Of a stretch of DNA of 64,000 nucleotides, positions 23,101 to 34,440 are shown one piece after another. The DNA is from Sympetrum striolatum (Eukaryota; Arthropoda; Insecta; Odonata; Libellulidae). Location: assembly GCA_947579665.1 (NCBI GenBank), contig OX388347.1, positions 24,482,562-24,546,561 of the forward strand, in the 5' to 3' direction. Numbering within the stretch: the first letter of the stretch is position 1; each line of letters begins with the position of its first letter. The notes beneath the pieces were generated by a model that was given only the letters and a program-made list of their open reading frames with translations, searched no databases and was not told where the DNA came from. A program made the position numbers and the translations under genes.

Positions 23101-26100
23101 AGAGTTCAAGGAAGTCCGCAAGTTATAGGATACGAATCATCATTATTAATATCCACTATTGGAATTAACACACAACTGTATTCATATATTAAGACTCTTA
23201 CTGTACGCTTACGGTAAGTGTCTTAATGGATTAATGGACTTTCTTTCAAGAGGAGAGAAGCTATTTCGATAAAATTACTTTCAAAAAGAGTGCTAATGCG
23301 GAAACGCTTCTAACAATGACATAGAAAGGTAATTAACGGAAGAGGTTCAATGATTCTGAAAATAGGGAATGCTATCTTACAGTATCGAGAAAGAAATTTC
23401 AAAACTTCTAAAAATTCTAGAATATTGGAAATTTTAGAAGAAATTACAACGCGAGACGTCGTACATGCAGCAGCTATACGCAGGAATATTCTAATCCCGA
23501 CTTTTGTTTATCATTACCTATGATGTGCTTTCATATGGAGTCCATGCCCTACAAATAATTCGTATCACATTTTCACTTTATTACTTCCAAATTCCATTCT
23601 AGATTTGTTCACTTTTTTAATCATAATGTGAACATGAATTTAAACGTTGCAGTATCAAAAAATTATTGACCTAAACATTTCATAAAATTTGAATAGACTA
23701 ACCTTAAAATAAAGTTTTGAAATTCATACATTGGCAATACATATTTTATCCTAATCTTCATATAGTAAAATGCATTGAAAGTTAGTTAATTGTTGACTTG
23801 GTGTAACTGTGATAATGGAGATAACGGTAACTTCAAAGGTATAAAAGAAAAGGTATGAGACACCAAAATTAAATGGCATCATGACAATTCATCCTCACCA
23901 AGAGTTGCTAACAAAGTCACAAAATTGCTAAAAAAATGTTTAAAAGAGCCTACATAAGCTTTAACTAAAATTTTATGTGCTTCAATTTTTTGCCATTAAT
24001 ATTCAGTGAAAACAGTTGATAATCATAAATCTGAAAGCCTCATCCTATTTACATCGTAAAGCCTCTTGTTGACTCTACAAGTCCCTTACAGAACGATAAT
24101 TACATTCTTAAATAGGAACGGAAGCAACAAGATTTACTCTAATGTTTTTGCCATTTTGTACGTTTAGATGAAAATATACTGGGTATACTTATTTGCTCAA
24201 GTTTATTATTTCTCATGAATTTAATATCTCAACGCCGATTCCGAGAACGTGGATATATTGCAATACGAGCCATTATCCGAATAAGAGCTCCTTTTGGTCT
24301 TTTATGCAAGGAGTGAAGGAATACTCTAATAATCATTTTCTTCTCCGTGTATGAGAGAAATTAGATATAATTTTGGATTACAGCAATTACCTAATAAAAT
24401 TGCTAATAATTTACGTAATCAGGATACGTGAAATGGCAGACGCCCTCTTTCCTTCAATACAGGCATAATTAATTCGCAACAAATTTAGCTCCACTTTAAA
24501 ATTATCTCGAGTGAAAATTGGAAAAGCATCAGATTTGCAAAATATACGTCTGAGTAAGCAGCTTCGCAAAGAACTCAAAAGAGGGACTGCTCCTAAAGTT
24601 TTCTTGAGAGGTTAAATGAACTATGGAGCGCCGTTTTCCTTTGCTGAAGTCTTTAAAGATGGGAACAAGAGTAAGACGAGGTATTATAGACATCCAGTTT
24701 AATTTTGAGGAAATGAGTTTTCGCTACAGTAATCCTGCGCTTTAATTATCTCAGAGAGCTATTCGTAAATTTAGAATCGTTTCAGATTCGAATGAAATAC
24801 GAATTCAGGGAAACGAACTTTTTCGAGAGGGAAAATCTAAACGTGCGCAAATCTACGATCAAAAGGATAAATAAAGAAGAGGAAAATCTTTCATTCAGCC
24901 GTTCATACAATTTTGAGAAAATGATTTTCTCATTGAACTGAATTTACGAAAGCTCAGCCAGGTTTTTGGCATTATTTCGCCGATATGAATGGATACATCG
25001 ATCGCGTTTTACTTTACATTATCTAATGCAGTATGACCTTCTGTACATTAGCTATCTTTAAAGGATTGGAGTTTAAAATAAAATAAACTATGTGCTCCTC
25101 TTAATAATATCCACTAAAGTACCATCTGTAAAATCCTGTTTTTATATTTATTTGCAATAATGATTATCGATAACAACCGTCAGTTAAACATCAGCCTAAA
25201 CGAATATTAAATATTTTAAATCACATAGACATATTACCAACAATTGTTTTTTGTTAATTTATAGAAATATATGAATAAATATTCCTACGTAATGTCAAAA
25301 ATGAACACTAAGTTTTGAGTGATGCTATTTCAGAATAATACGATATTTTTCGTCGTGTCATATAAGAATAACAGACTAATGTAAAATATAGAATTTAAAT
25401 ATTACTGAGATGCAGAGATTCTTAATTACACACAGAAATATTTCATTAATTTAACGGTGATTAAAATTACTTGATTTAAATTAAGCTGCATTATGCTTCG
25501 TGATATTTCCAGAATCTCGTAAAAAAAGAGTACCAAATTCAATCTCTCCATAAAAAGTAAATGAAACGTATAATATTAAATATGGTTGAATTGCAAATCT
25601 TAAATTCGAAGACATATGTAATTGCGAATTCTTCCCAGTTTCCTCCTATTAAAATAGTCCTAATTATTTTAACCATCGTATCTCTAACTATTGAACTAGA
25701 TGTCTATTTGAATGCATCTACAACGGTAGCATTAAAATAAAATGAAAATTAAGATTCAACGTTTATGCTTAGGATAATGTCAGCTGTTCCTTTTAACCTT
25801 TCCTAATTACCTCAAACAGGATTGAACGCAGTACCTATATTATTATTGTTCGCAATTTAAGTCTTTTCCTGATACCCGAGAGTTATTCTCAAATTAAGCA
25901 GTTAAATTGCAACCTGAAAGCTATATCACCTAAAAGAGATAATTATGTATTTAAAACTTCAAATGTTATTTTGCTGAGCAAATTGAGGTCGTGAAGTGAA
26001 GGAATCAAAAAGCTACAATAGAGGTATTTTTAGGAGTACTAGGTCATGCATTAAGCGATCAAAAGTTATTCCTATAAAATTGATGTTTGCCACTCATGTG

Positions 26101-26350
26101 CAACTACTAGTTTATCGAAAACGTTTTAGTTAAATTCATTTTTATGGAATTTAATGTTTGGAATATAACCCTAATTATTTACTCAGTGCAGCGTACTGTC
26201 ATTTTTGTTTGAAATGGAAGTTTATGCTGATGTTAGTAGCGTCATCTTAGAGCCGTCATTACAGTGATCCTATCAGTTAGTTACAACTGATTCTACCAGT
26301 GTACTAGGCCTTTCAGAGAATTGAAATGAAAAATAATCGATAGTAATGAG
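23101..26350. other. AT-rich sequence with a moderately GC-richer core
   Basis: About 24240-24960 is less AT-rich than its surroundings and has many ATTA/TAAT core motifs and no ORF, a style seen in conserved non-coding DNA. A small stem (CTTCTAAAA/TTTTAGAAG) lies at 23405-23440. Nothing else supported. Confidence 0.4.
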
Positions 26351-26357
26351 CATATAT

Positions 26358-26648
26358 TTATTTTATTGGCAACTTATAATTTAATACTCCATTAAACTTG
26401 TATTTATGGCTGGTCACTTCGCAAAAAAGAATAGCGTAGTGCTTCCATTCTTGTGGGCAAGGGTCCATGGGGACACTGTGTACCCTTCCCCTCGAGATTA
26501 ATGATAGCCTCTTCTTAAAAACGTCATGAATTCCAAAGGGAACGACGAGCGCGGGATTGAAGTAAATTTTAATAGTCTTTTTATCGCCTTCAACCTTCCT
26601 AACGCTCTCTCCCATTGATTGGCGCTGCCCTACAACTTGAGGTACCAT
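26358..26648 (-). other. Open frame in GC-richer block, coding status unclear
   Basis: A 96-codon minus-strand frame starts at ATG 26648 and ends at a stop at 26358. Its composition is fairly protein-like, with short motifs such as IHDVFKKRLSLISRGR and VTSHKYKFNGVLNY, but I recognise no family. No upstream acceptor or promoter is evident. It could be a short exon, a repeat fragment or chance. Confidence 0.2.
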
Positions 26649-27840
26649 AAAGGTTCTCTATTTAGATCAGTTTCTCATTACTAGTGGTAAACTAATCTTT
26701 TGGATACGATTATTTAATAGTTTCAGAGACATACAAGAAGATGATTATCTTACGATAGTCTTTAGATGTTCAATTCACGAATATCGGAGATATATAATTA
26801 AGATTTGCATTACCGTTAAGAAACGGTGATTATGAGCAATAAATTATTGATAATAGTTAGGTTTTTAAATCAGAGGTTATGCGGGTTGGTTTTTTATTAA
26901 AAGCGCTAAATAACAATATTTTATACTTTTGTTTACAGGAATTCAGCAAAAGCGAATTTTTAAAATGACTTATCCTAGTATCTATATCCTAAATTTTTAT
27001 CAGAATCGGATCAATTTATGAAGCAGAAGAAATTCATAAGAACTTATTTATTAAATTTAAATTCCCAGAGCATAATAAATTTGTTATTATTATTATTAAT
27101 TATCTGTCAAAAACACACTCTGGATATGGCCTTCCCAATGATCAGCCCCTGGATTATAGACTAAAGCCTAATATTTTTGAAGGTCAGGGTTTTGATCGCT
27201 TTTACGCTGACTTTTCCTCTATCGTTCGTCCACTGAGTTACATTTATTGCCATCTTTAGCATTCGTTGCTTAACTTAGAGTCCCTTCCATCTACAAGCCT
27301 ACAGCATTCTAAGTTTTTAGGTTAGCCTTGCCTAATTCCGTGAAGACAAATTCAACAGCTTGAATTCATTGAGTGAGTGAACATTTACAATCAAGGGGAT
27401 TAAAATGAACTTTGGAATGACAACTATAATATTGTTATATATTTTAAAATGTAGATGATTTAAACATATAGATATTAATGTAATTAAATATATATTTTCC
27501 TTTTTTAATTATTTTTAAGATAAAATCTTGCAATGTTATAATATATGTTTTACTTAACGAAAATATAGTGTTATGCGTCCATGTTTGGAAATATTTATTT
27601 TTAATGTATCAAATGTTAATATATTGTGTTAATAATCATCATTACTTCTGTAATTATTTCTGTCAGATTACCTCTATAAGCGCTAGATAAAAATTAATGG
27701 TACACTATTGGGCTCTAAAGAAATAATTCACTACTAAGGTGAATGTTTGGAAAATACGTTAACAAGAGTAGCAATGATCAGTGATGGCGAATCTTCTATG
27801 AGAATATCTATATTTGATGAAGTAAAGGTAATTGAATGCT
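26649..27840. other. AT-rich sequence with a TTA/TAT repeat
   Basis: A (TTA)n-like run lies at 27081-27103. No other feature supported. Confidence 0.5.
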
Positions 27841-27842
27841 AC

Positions 27843-27874
27843 GTTTCGGGACAAACCCTGTCCTGAGACTAATG
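27843..27874 (-). ncRNA. Hammerhead-like hairpin with GAAAC, degenerate
   Basis: On the minus strand, CTCAGGACAGGGTTTGTCCC is followed directly by GAAACG. The hairpin GGACA-GGGTT-TGTCC plus GAAAC resembles the stem II and box 2 part of Penelope-type hammerheads. The first box reads CTCAGGA rather than CTGANGA, so one invariant core base is changed. No GIY-YIG or reverse-transcriptase reading frame is adjacent. It is best read as a relic. Confidence 0.3.
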
Positions 27875-28223
27875 AGACGCTAGTATGTTTAATGATATGC
27901 TTTGGATTTTATAAATGACAAAAAGGATAATTGATTTGCGAAGTTTAAATTAATTTACTATGATTTTTGCATTTTGAAGTAAAGAATATAAAGCTGTTAC
28001 AGATTTGAATACCACTTTTAGTACTCGTTCGACAACTTTACCAAGTACAGCTTAGTTGGTAAGATATCGAGATTTGGGCTTATCCCTGATGATCATTTCA
28101 TTCTCATCTCTACTGCTAATTCAACAGAACTATAATATACAGTAATGCATCTAAGTTAATGTACTAAAATATAAATAAATGTTGTACAGCTCAATATGAT
28201 GCTGTGGAAAAATTAGAGATGTG

Positions 28224-28313
28224 AATGATTGGAGAATTTGTTAATTTTTTCCCACTAACGATACTCGAAGAGAAAAAAGATAGACGCAAGCACACTCTGC
28301 CGTATGCTGACAG
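28224..28313 (+). other. Possible short exon before a strong donor
   Basis: A 30-codon frame starting at ATG 28224 ends at GACAG/GTGAGT (junction 28313/28314), a near-consensus 5' splice site. The last residues read KKDRRKHTLPYADR, which is charged and plausible for a protein. An acceptor could also lie at about 28266 (AG after a T-rich tract). No family is recognised and no partner exon was found. Confidence 0.2.
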
Positions 28314-28777
28314 GTGAGTTTCAGGTTATGTACAGTAATATTCTTTTATCTTGAATTTTAGGGGAACAATAAATACATTTCGTTAACAGAATCTCTTGTT
28401 GAAGCAACTCTCAGCCTCTTTGAGCGCTGTGGATACGAATATTTATATTGTCTTATTTTGAAAATTAACATAAGTATAAATTTCTTAAATTGATGTTTTT
28501 TTAACTATTAGACTTATAATATTTAACTAATAGAGCTCAATTTTCTACAAAATAATAGAAAATTAAATTAGCGAAGCCTACAGTCTATGAAAGAAACAGA
28601 ATAATTACTGTGCGAATTGAAACCTCACCAGGAGTAAATCCACTTTGCTCTATATAGAGAGGTACAGGGAAAGATAAAAAGGATAGCTAGCTCCTTAATA
28701 AATGGCGATGATAACATTTCTTGCGAATCGGAAAAGAAAACCAATATTCTGAACGACTTATATCAAAGCTTACTCAC

Positions 28778-29065
28778 GTCAAAGAATAGCAAAAATACCC
28801 GCACGGAGATTGATATACCCACACCTATATTAAGCACATCTTTTTCCGAAGATGGAATCAATAAGCTCTCCCGTAACATTAAGCCAAATAAATCGCCTCG
28901 GCCAAAAAGAATACTGGCAAGAATTAAAGAGCTGAAAGTGTCGCCCCATATTTCAAAATTATGTTTCCTAAGTCGCTGAACGTAGGAAGGGTCCCAATAA
29001 ATCAGATGTTTGCGAATACTACGCCTGTTTTTAAAAGCAAAATAAATGAGGACCGAAGAGATCAT
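28778..29065 (-). CDS. Candidate coding exon, unknown membrane-like protein
   Basis: On the minus strand, ATG at 29065 opens a 96-codon frame that stays open to GAC/GTGAGTAAG, where a strong 5' splice site begins at 28777; read-through past it meets a stop within a few codons. An in-frame TGA lies four codons upstream of the ATG, so either the ATG is the true start or an acceptor lies just before it. The peptide has three hydrophobic segments: residues about 2-11 (ISSVLIYFAF), 44-63 (with SSLILASILFG) and 79-95 (ending VRVFLLFF). Between the first two is a basic stretch with RRSIRKHLIYWDPSYVQRLR. This could be part of a membrane protein such as a chemoreceptor, but I do not recognise the family and found no second exon. 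A transposon relic is also possible. Confidence 0.35.
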
Positions 29066-29995
29066 AGCATAAATTCATTAACTTTACCTTCCAGCATAAT
29101 AGGTATATAATATCGTTGTTAGCTCATAGTGTTGATAGCAATTGTTTTCAAAGTATTAACAAACAGTGCTATCAAAAGTCTCGATCCTGAGAAACTGAAC
29201 TTGCAATATCCGTTTAGGTCATCTCAAAAAACTAAATTACCTCTTTTTTACTTGGTATATGTCAACTAATTTAGTGATAAAATATGGCGAAGGGAGGATA
29301 TTGAGGGATATGACTAATATATAATGAAATTTCAAAGGACTTGATGCTTACTTTGGGTGACGCGAAAAATGGCAACTAGTGTTGATATTAAATTAATGCT
29401 TTGTAGTTAATTTCTACGAAAGGAGAAGATTGCGTCAGGATTTAAAGAACTATATAATAGAATAGTAATATATAAAAAAATTAAATTTAGTAGAATTAAT
29501 TATATATTTTGAGAAATGGCTTCCAAAAATCTTAAACTGGTGCACGTATTCTCAAAAAAATCTACGGAAAAAAACGCGTTTAAAAAAGCATAGTCGGTAG
29601 ATGATAAAAATGTTCGAAAAGAGTGTTATTTTAATATGGTCAGGTCATATTTGGAATTTATAAATGCGTGTATTTTAGATCCGGTCATGTAAAACACAAG
29701 GCGATATGCTTTGTTATGAACTGCTGAGATAAAAAAGCAAGCGTCACGAAAATGATCTTAGACGCTGACTGGGAATCTTTGAAAGAAAGGTGGTTAGAAG
29801 CTTTGAGATTGTTTGCTTTTCAGAATATGTACATTTGGTGAGTAAATGGAAGAAGTAACCCTATAATAACAATTCCCGACTATTTGCATTAAATGCTTCG
29901 GTTAGTTGAGTACAACGGCCAAACCGATAATGAGCCAAAACTAATAGGAAAAAGTGCAAAAAAATCATTTTAAGAACCTATACTTTTCCATAAAC
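29066..29995. other. AT-rich sequence, nothing firm
   Basis: Contains a chance-looking acceptor/donor pair at 29823/29838 (see rejected list). No supported feature. Confidence 0.5.
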
Positions 29996-30500
29996 GGTCC
30001 GTGTTAACATCAAGCAGAAGAAGTTCTAACCTTCGGTGTTTGCACCCCTTGGACACCGAAATACGGCAACAGGCTATTACTGTAGATGTGCTGTTTATAG
30101 ATATGCATACCATTGTAAGATACCGTGTAAATCAGTTCCCAGTGTCCGTAGATGTAATTTCACGTAAGTAAGGATCAAAATTAAGTGTTTTTATGAAACG
30201 GAACAAGAGCGAGCGAATCCGATGGAGAGTAATCATGAGAAGCAACAGCGCGTGCGAGTGGACCTTCGGCCGATTAACTCACTCTTCTCCTCGGGGAATA
30301 TTGACCGCCATGGAAATTCGGCTCGGGGAAAATTTTGATGGATCGGAAATTGCAATTAACTCGTAGCTGTTAAATGGGAGTTGCAGTTTACAGCAGAGTC
30401 CTGCATGATCTACTGGAATTCGATAACCAATCCAAGACACGGAAGTTGTACAAGCGGATAATTGGAGAGTTTTACTGAACCTCTAATGACAAGTGTGTCA
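29996..30500. other. GC-richer segment with a CGGTGT/ACACCG hairpin
   Basis: TTCGGTGT and ACACCGAA form an 8-bp stem at about 30033-30060, followed by ATACGG. The rest is island-like sequence with CpG and no ORF. Confidence 0.35.
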
Positions 30501-32094
30501 GCCTATGAATGTTAAATTCGAAGGGAATTCGAAAATTGCTTATCTTCGACACTTCGCTTAAATTTTCCTAGTTACTCCAAAACTATGTTATAAATTATTG
30601 AAGGGGTAATAGGAATGAAGTACGGTAGTAATGTAACCAATAAGAATTTTGGTGCTTTTAGATGACACTTCATACCTAGTAATATATTATATAACTTCTT
30701 TTAGCGTAATTCCTCATCTATTTAGTTTTTAGGAGAAAGAATTTGTCATCGACTAGCTTATACTTTGTTTTGTATCATTGTTTTTAAACCATATTGGAGG
30801 ATTATCATGCATTTTTAGGTAGGCAAAATTAAAAAAAATGCCACCTCGTATTTATTGTCCAACTCCTACGAAAATATCAAAAATCATTCATATATTCAAA
30901 GTATTAATTTCTGCTCTTTGATGAGAATATACACCGTTTTTCGTATGTTTTGATACATGTTATTATGAGAGATTTAATAATATGTTTTATGAGGATCTGT
31001 AATGACACTATCTCATCCAAAAACACATTACAGCAAGCATAGTATCATCGGGAATTATTCAGCTATTTGAAGAGTTGATTCAAGTATTCATAATTTAAAA
31101 TATGAGAAGATAAAACTACTTGGTTGGTGAGCCCAGAAATACTCTTCTTCTACATAATTTGCTTTCGTAGCTGTATGAGTGGTATCAAATCTGTTCGATT
31201 GCTTCAACTAGTTTGGTGACTTCCCCCCGGGCCAATGCTCGATATCAATATCCCATCGCAGTGGGACAGGGGAGACAGATTTGTTGCGTGCTTGTGAGGG
31301 GCTTTGTCCATAAGATTTTGTCTGCGTTCGTAGAAAGAGAGCTTGGACATTTTTGGAAAGAATGGAATTTTCCTCTTAATCCCAGAAGAAAATCAGTTTA
31401 GAATATATAAGGAAACAATGCTTCCAAATCGATAACACATAAATGTACATGTAGGTGAAATCTCTCAATGCTGTAGACGTAAGTATAGAATTAAATGATA
31501 TTATATCAATACCGGACGACTGTCAATATATTCCATATTTCATATAAGGAATTGGCATGGAGCTGCATTGGTAAATTTATAAATATTTAAATTAACTAAT
31601 TCGTAATTTAGCAGACATTGAATGGATTTTAGTGTGTTCTTAACATCAATATCTGAATGAATAAGAATGCCATCGCATCAATTCATTGAAATATTTAGAC
31701 TATTCAATCAATTATATTTACTCCTCTATTGATTCAAATTCAACAACATTCCATACAATTGTCTTTAAAACGATTATGTCAAATCGTCATTCATTCTTCA
31801 GTTCGTGGACCATCGATTTAATTTCTGTAGGGACAAACCAGCAGGCAGAAGTCATTTGTGTCGTCAAGCAAGAAACTTTTGTAAACATTTGATGAAAATG
31901 TGGCGACTTGGATGAATAGCATCGATAAGTACGTCAAATGAGCAAGGTACCTTAGCGCCAGTGATGCCAAATACTAAAGTCCCCACTGGACACTTGTTAA
32001 CTCATACAGCGAGGCAGAGCTGCTAAGATATAATAATGTTATTAATTAAATATTTAAAGTGCTTCAAGTCCACGGCATTACGATACAAGCCGAT
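30501..32094. other. AT-rich sequence with one short GC-richer part
   Basis: A plus frame at 31213-31401 lies in a GC-richer patch but is short and unrecognised. No repeat structure found in the rest. Confidence 0.45.
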
Positions 32095-32452
32095 TAGAAC
32101 GCACGTCATGACCAGAGGATAAAATCGGAATAACGCAGGGAAATCAGACGCCCTCTTCTGCATTCATTCTGTCACTTATCTCCCCTCGCTCTCACGTGGT
32201 CGTCACGACGGCAGACCGTCCCCTTACGTCGCTGTGCTCCCTTCGAACCCCGTTCGGGGTCTTTTCTCCCCCACCCACCCCTCCTTACACCCCTCCTGAA
32301 TCACCTACGTCTCTACGACCGAGAGGGCGGCAGTCATCCCTGGGCTAGGGGCCGATCGGGCCTCGAACCCGTTCTATCTGGATACGCGTCTATTTCAACT
32401 TGTGGAACCTATTTCCATTGGGACGGGAAGAAAAGCCCGTCGAGTAGCCGTA

Positions 32453-32472
32453 GACGTCACCGGAAGTGGCGG
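32453..32472 (+). promoter_or_regulatory. CRE-like site joined to an ETS site
   Basis: GACGTCAC is followed immediately by CGGAAGTGGCGG, giving CREB/ATF-type and ETS/GABP-type (CCGGAAGT) matches that share a C. This arrangement is common in TATA-less housekeeping promoters. Confidence 0.55.
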
Positions 32473-32541
32473 AACCACCGGCAGATCCCCGGAAGGTCAT
32501 CAGCCACCCGTCCGGAAGGTTGTCGCTGAAGCGCGTCTCAG

Positions 32542-32555
32542 GTTACTATGGCAAC
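32542..32555. promoter_or_regulatory. RFX X-box
   Basis: GTTACTATGGCAAC is an imperfect inverted repeat of two RFX half sites (GTTACT and GGCAAC) with a 2-bp spacer, which matches the X-box consensus. RFX proteins are known to control ciliary genes in animals. Confidence 0.65.
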
Positions 32556-32583
32556 GGAGCGTCTCCGAGAGGGAGAGGAGCCT

Positions 32584-32601
32584 CCAATGGCGTGACGTCA
32601 C
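32584..32601 (+). promoter_or_regulatory. CCAAT box and palindromic CRE
   Basis: CCAATGG (NF-Y type) lies 3 bp from GTGACGTCAC, a 10-bp perfect palindrome containing the full CRE TGACGTCA. Both lie within 50 bp of the X-box. Confidence 0.65.
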
Positions 32602-33070
32602 AGCGATGAGAGGGTGAGAAACGGTTTGGAGAGGAATGTTATTCGCTGCCCACCTCTGGGAATTTCTTAGAGCATCTCCCCCTTTCCTCCATCTTTCTTC
32701 GTCTCATCCCCACCATATCTCACCGAGGCTCGACTTCCCTATTTTGCCTAATAGGCAACATTTATCACGGAATCCGGTCTTCTTTCCCTAAAGGCCCAGC
32801 ATCCCTCCCCTCCCGCCCCTTCCCCTCCCTCCCCCCTCCACTCCATCCGAAAGCAGCACGCACATCCCACTGCCTCCTTACCTCCGCCCCCTCTTCTCTC
32901 TATCGCGTAAGAAACTCTTGTAATTCGTATTGCGACAGTGATGTATGGCCTCAAGGTGTGCTTTCCAAGGACCTCCGCCCCTCCAATCGAATCCTCTTTT
33001 AATCCTCGCCTCCTTCGTATCCTCTTTCACTCTCCATCTTCCCTCCCGTTAATTATCTCTGTTTACACCC

Positions 33071-33670
33071 TTAGCGTGCCAATGCTTTTGTAAGTCCAAT
33101 TATCCTCTTCTAAACATATATTTCTATTAATTTTCCAGAAAAATAAGAAGTTTAGATTTTATTAACAAAGTAGATTTTTGGCTAACAGCACAAACCATAT
33201 AATGTTTTTCAGGAATTTAATTAAATTTAAAAGTCAGTGATAAAAACTTTATGCTAATTTTAATATTCTAAATTCTTCCTTAAATTTGATTATGAAATAT
33301 GCGCATCAAATCTAGCCATCTAGAAGCTATTAAATTAATTCCAAACATTGTTTTTACGTCATATTCTCGTATAATTCTTTTTTTCAACGAAAATGCTATT
33401 TTTTAATTCAATGCCATCTCTAAGAAGGGGGGTTGTAATAATTTTTCTGATTTTCATTAAAGAAATGGCAAAACGAGCCATGTAATCCCACCATCCAATT
33501 CATAATGTGTAAAATAACTTCTGCATACAAGAAACTGACGGAAAATAGGTTCGGAACTTTGAGTACGAGTAAATAGTGGGCGCTCGAAAAATTGATTGAT
33601 GTCACCTTCAAAAGTATGGTGCAGCTGCGCAGGCGCGTTAATTAGAGTCTTACATACTTGCATCATTTCT
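33071..33670. other. AT-rich sequence with a small GC-richer end
   Basis: Two overlapping minus frames (33420-33611 and 33457-33666) in different phases argue against coding. The end near 33620 is CpG-bearing. Confidence 0.4.
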
Positions 33671-34440
33671 TACATGTCACTGCCTCATTTTTTCTTGTTA
33701 GATTTTACTAACATATTAAATGTTCAATTTATTCCCATTCCCTTTCATTGACCAATTTTTTCAACCAATTTTCACAAAAATACCTAGTTTTATCCATCTC
33801 TTGTTTTAAGCATCTTGCTTCACCATTGTATTAAGTAGTTTACTAGCCTGTTCCTCTACTATTTTTCCATTCTACTTTCTTAATATCTTTTTTATCTTCA
33901 AGACATTCCACATTTTTAATTATTATTAACCCACAATCATATTTATCACTTCTCAATTTATTTAGCACGAGTTAGATTCTCCTTTACTCAAACGCCATTA
34001 CCACGCGACCTGTTTTCATTTTCCGTCCATACATCCTCCATTTACACGATTCAAACAACATGTATTCCCCCTTCCCTTATTTCTTGCCCTCCTTCCTCCA
34101 TACATCTTCTTCGTAAGTACACGTCTCTCTTAAGCCTTTCTGCTTTCCTGCACCTTTCAGATCGTTTTCCCTCAGGATTTTCTTTTCTTTCCCTTATTCG
34201 TCTGCTATCTCTCTTACGAGGGGAAGCTTAGCTTCAATACACGTGAGCCGTTCCCGGCCCATTACTCTTTTTCATCCACGCCCAACCGATTTCTCTTCTC
34301 CGCCATCTAATCCGCAACATTTTGCCTGTGTTCTCCTCCATTCGTCTTTTTTCCCATCGCCCCTTCCGATATAAACCCTTTACACCGCTCCACTTTGTTA
34401 AGAATCTTTTGATTCGATCGGTTTTTTGTCTTTATAATCA
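33671..34440. repeat. Pyrimidine-biased segment on the plus strand
   Basis: T+C-rich over several hundred bp with many CCTT, TTCC and CTCTT pieces but no fixed period. There is no ORF with support. Confidence 0.5.

Larger units (their letters stand above)
32095..33070. promoter_or_regulatory. CpG-rich island with a dense promoter module
   Basis: This is the strongest candidate promoter in the window. It is CpG-rich, TATA-less, and in about 150 bp carries CRE-like GACGTCAC plus ETS CCGGAAGT (32453-32472), an RFX X-box (32542-32555), a CCAAT box (32584-32588) and a palindromic CRE GTGACGTCAC (32592-32601). The right half (32640-33060) becomes pyrimidine-rich. A 71-codon plus frame (32402-32617) overlaps the sites and is probably incidental. 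A donor-like GAGAGG/GTGAGA follows at about 32614. The gene served is not identified: an untranslated first exon on either strand is possible. Confidence 0.5.

Noticed and set aside
29824..29837. 14-nt microexon between a good acceptor (TTTGCTTTTCAG) and GTGAGT
   Set aside because: No neighbouring exons; such pairs occur by chance in 64 kb of AT-rich DNA.
32402..32617. 71-codon plus frame in the promoter island
   Set aside because: Overlaps several transcription-factor sites, arginine-rich composition follows CpG content, and no homologue is recognised.
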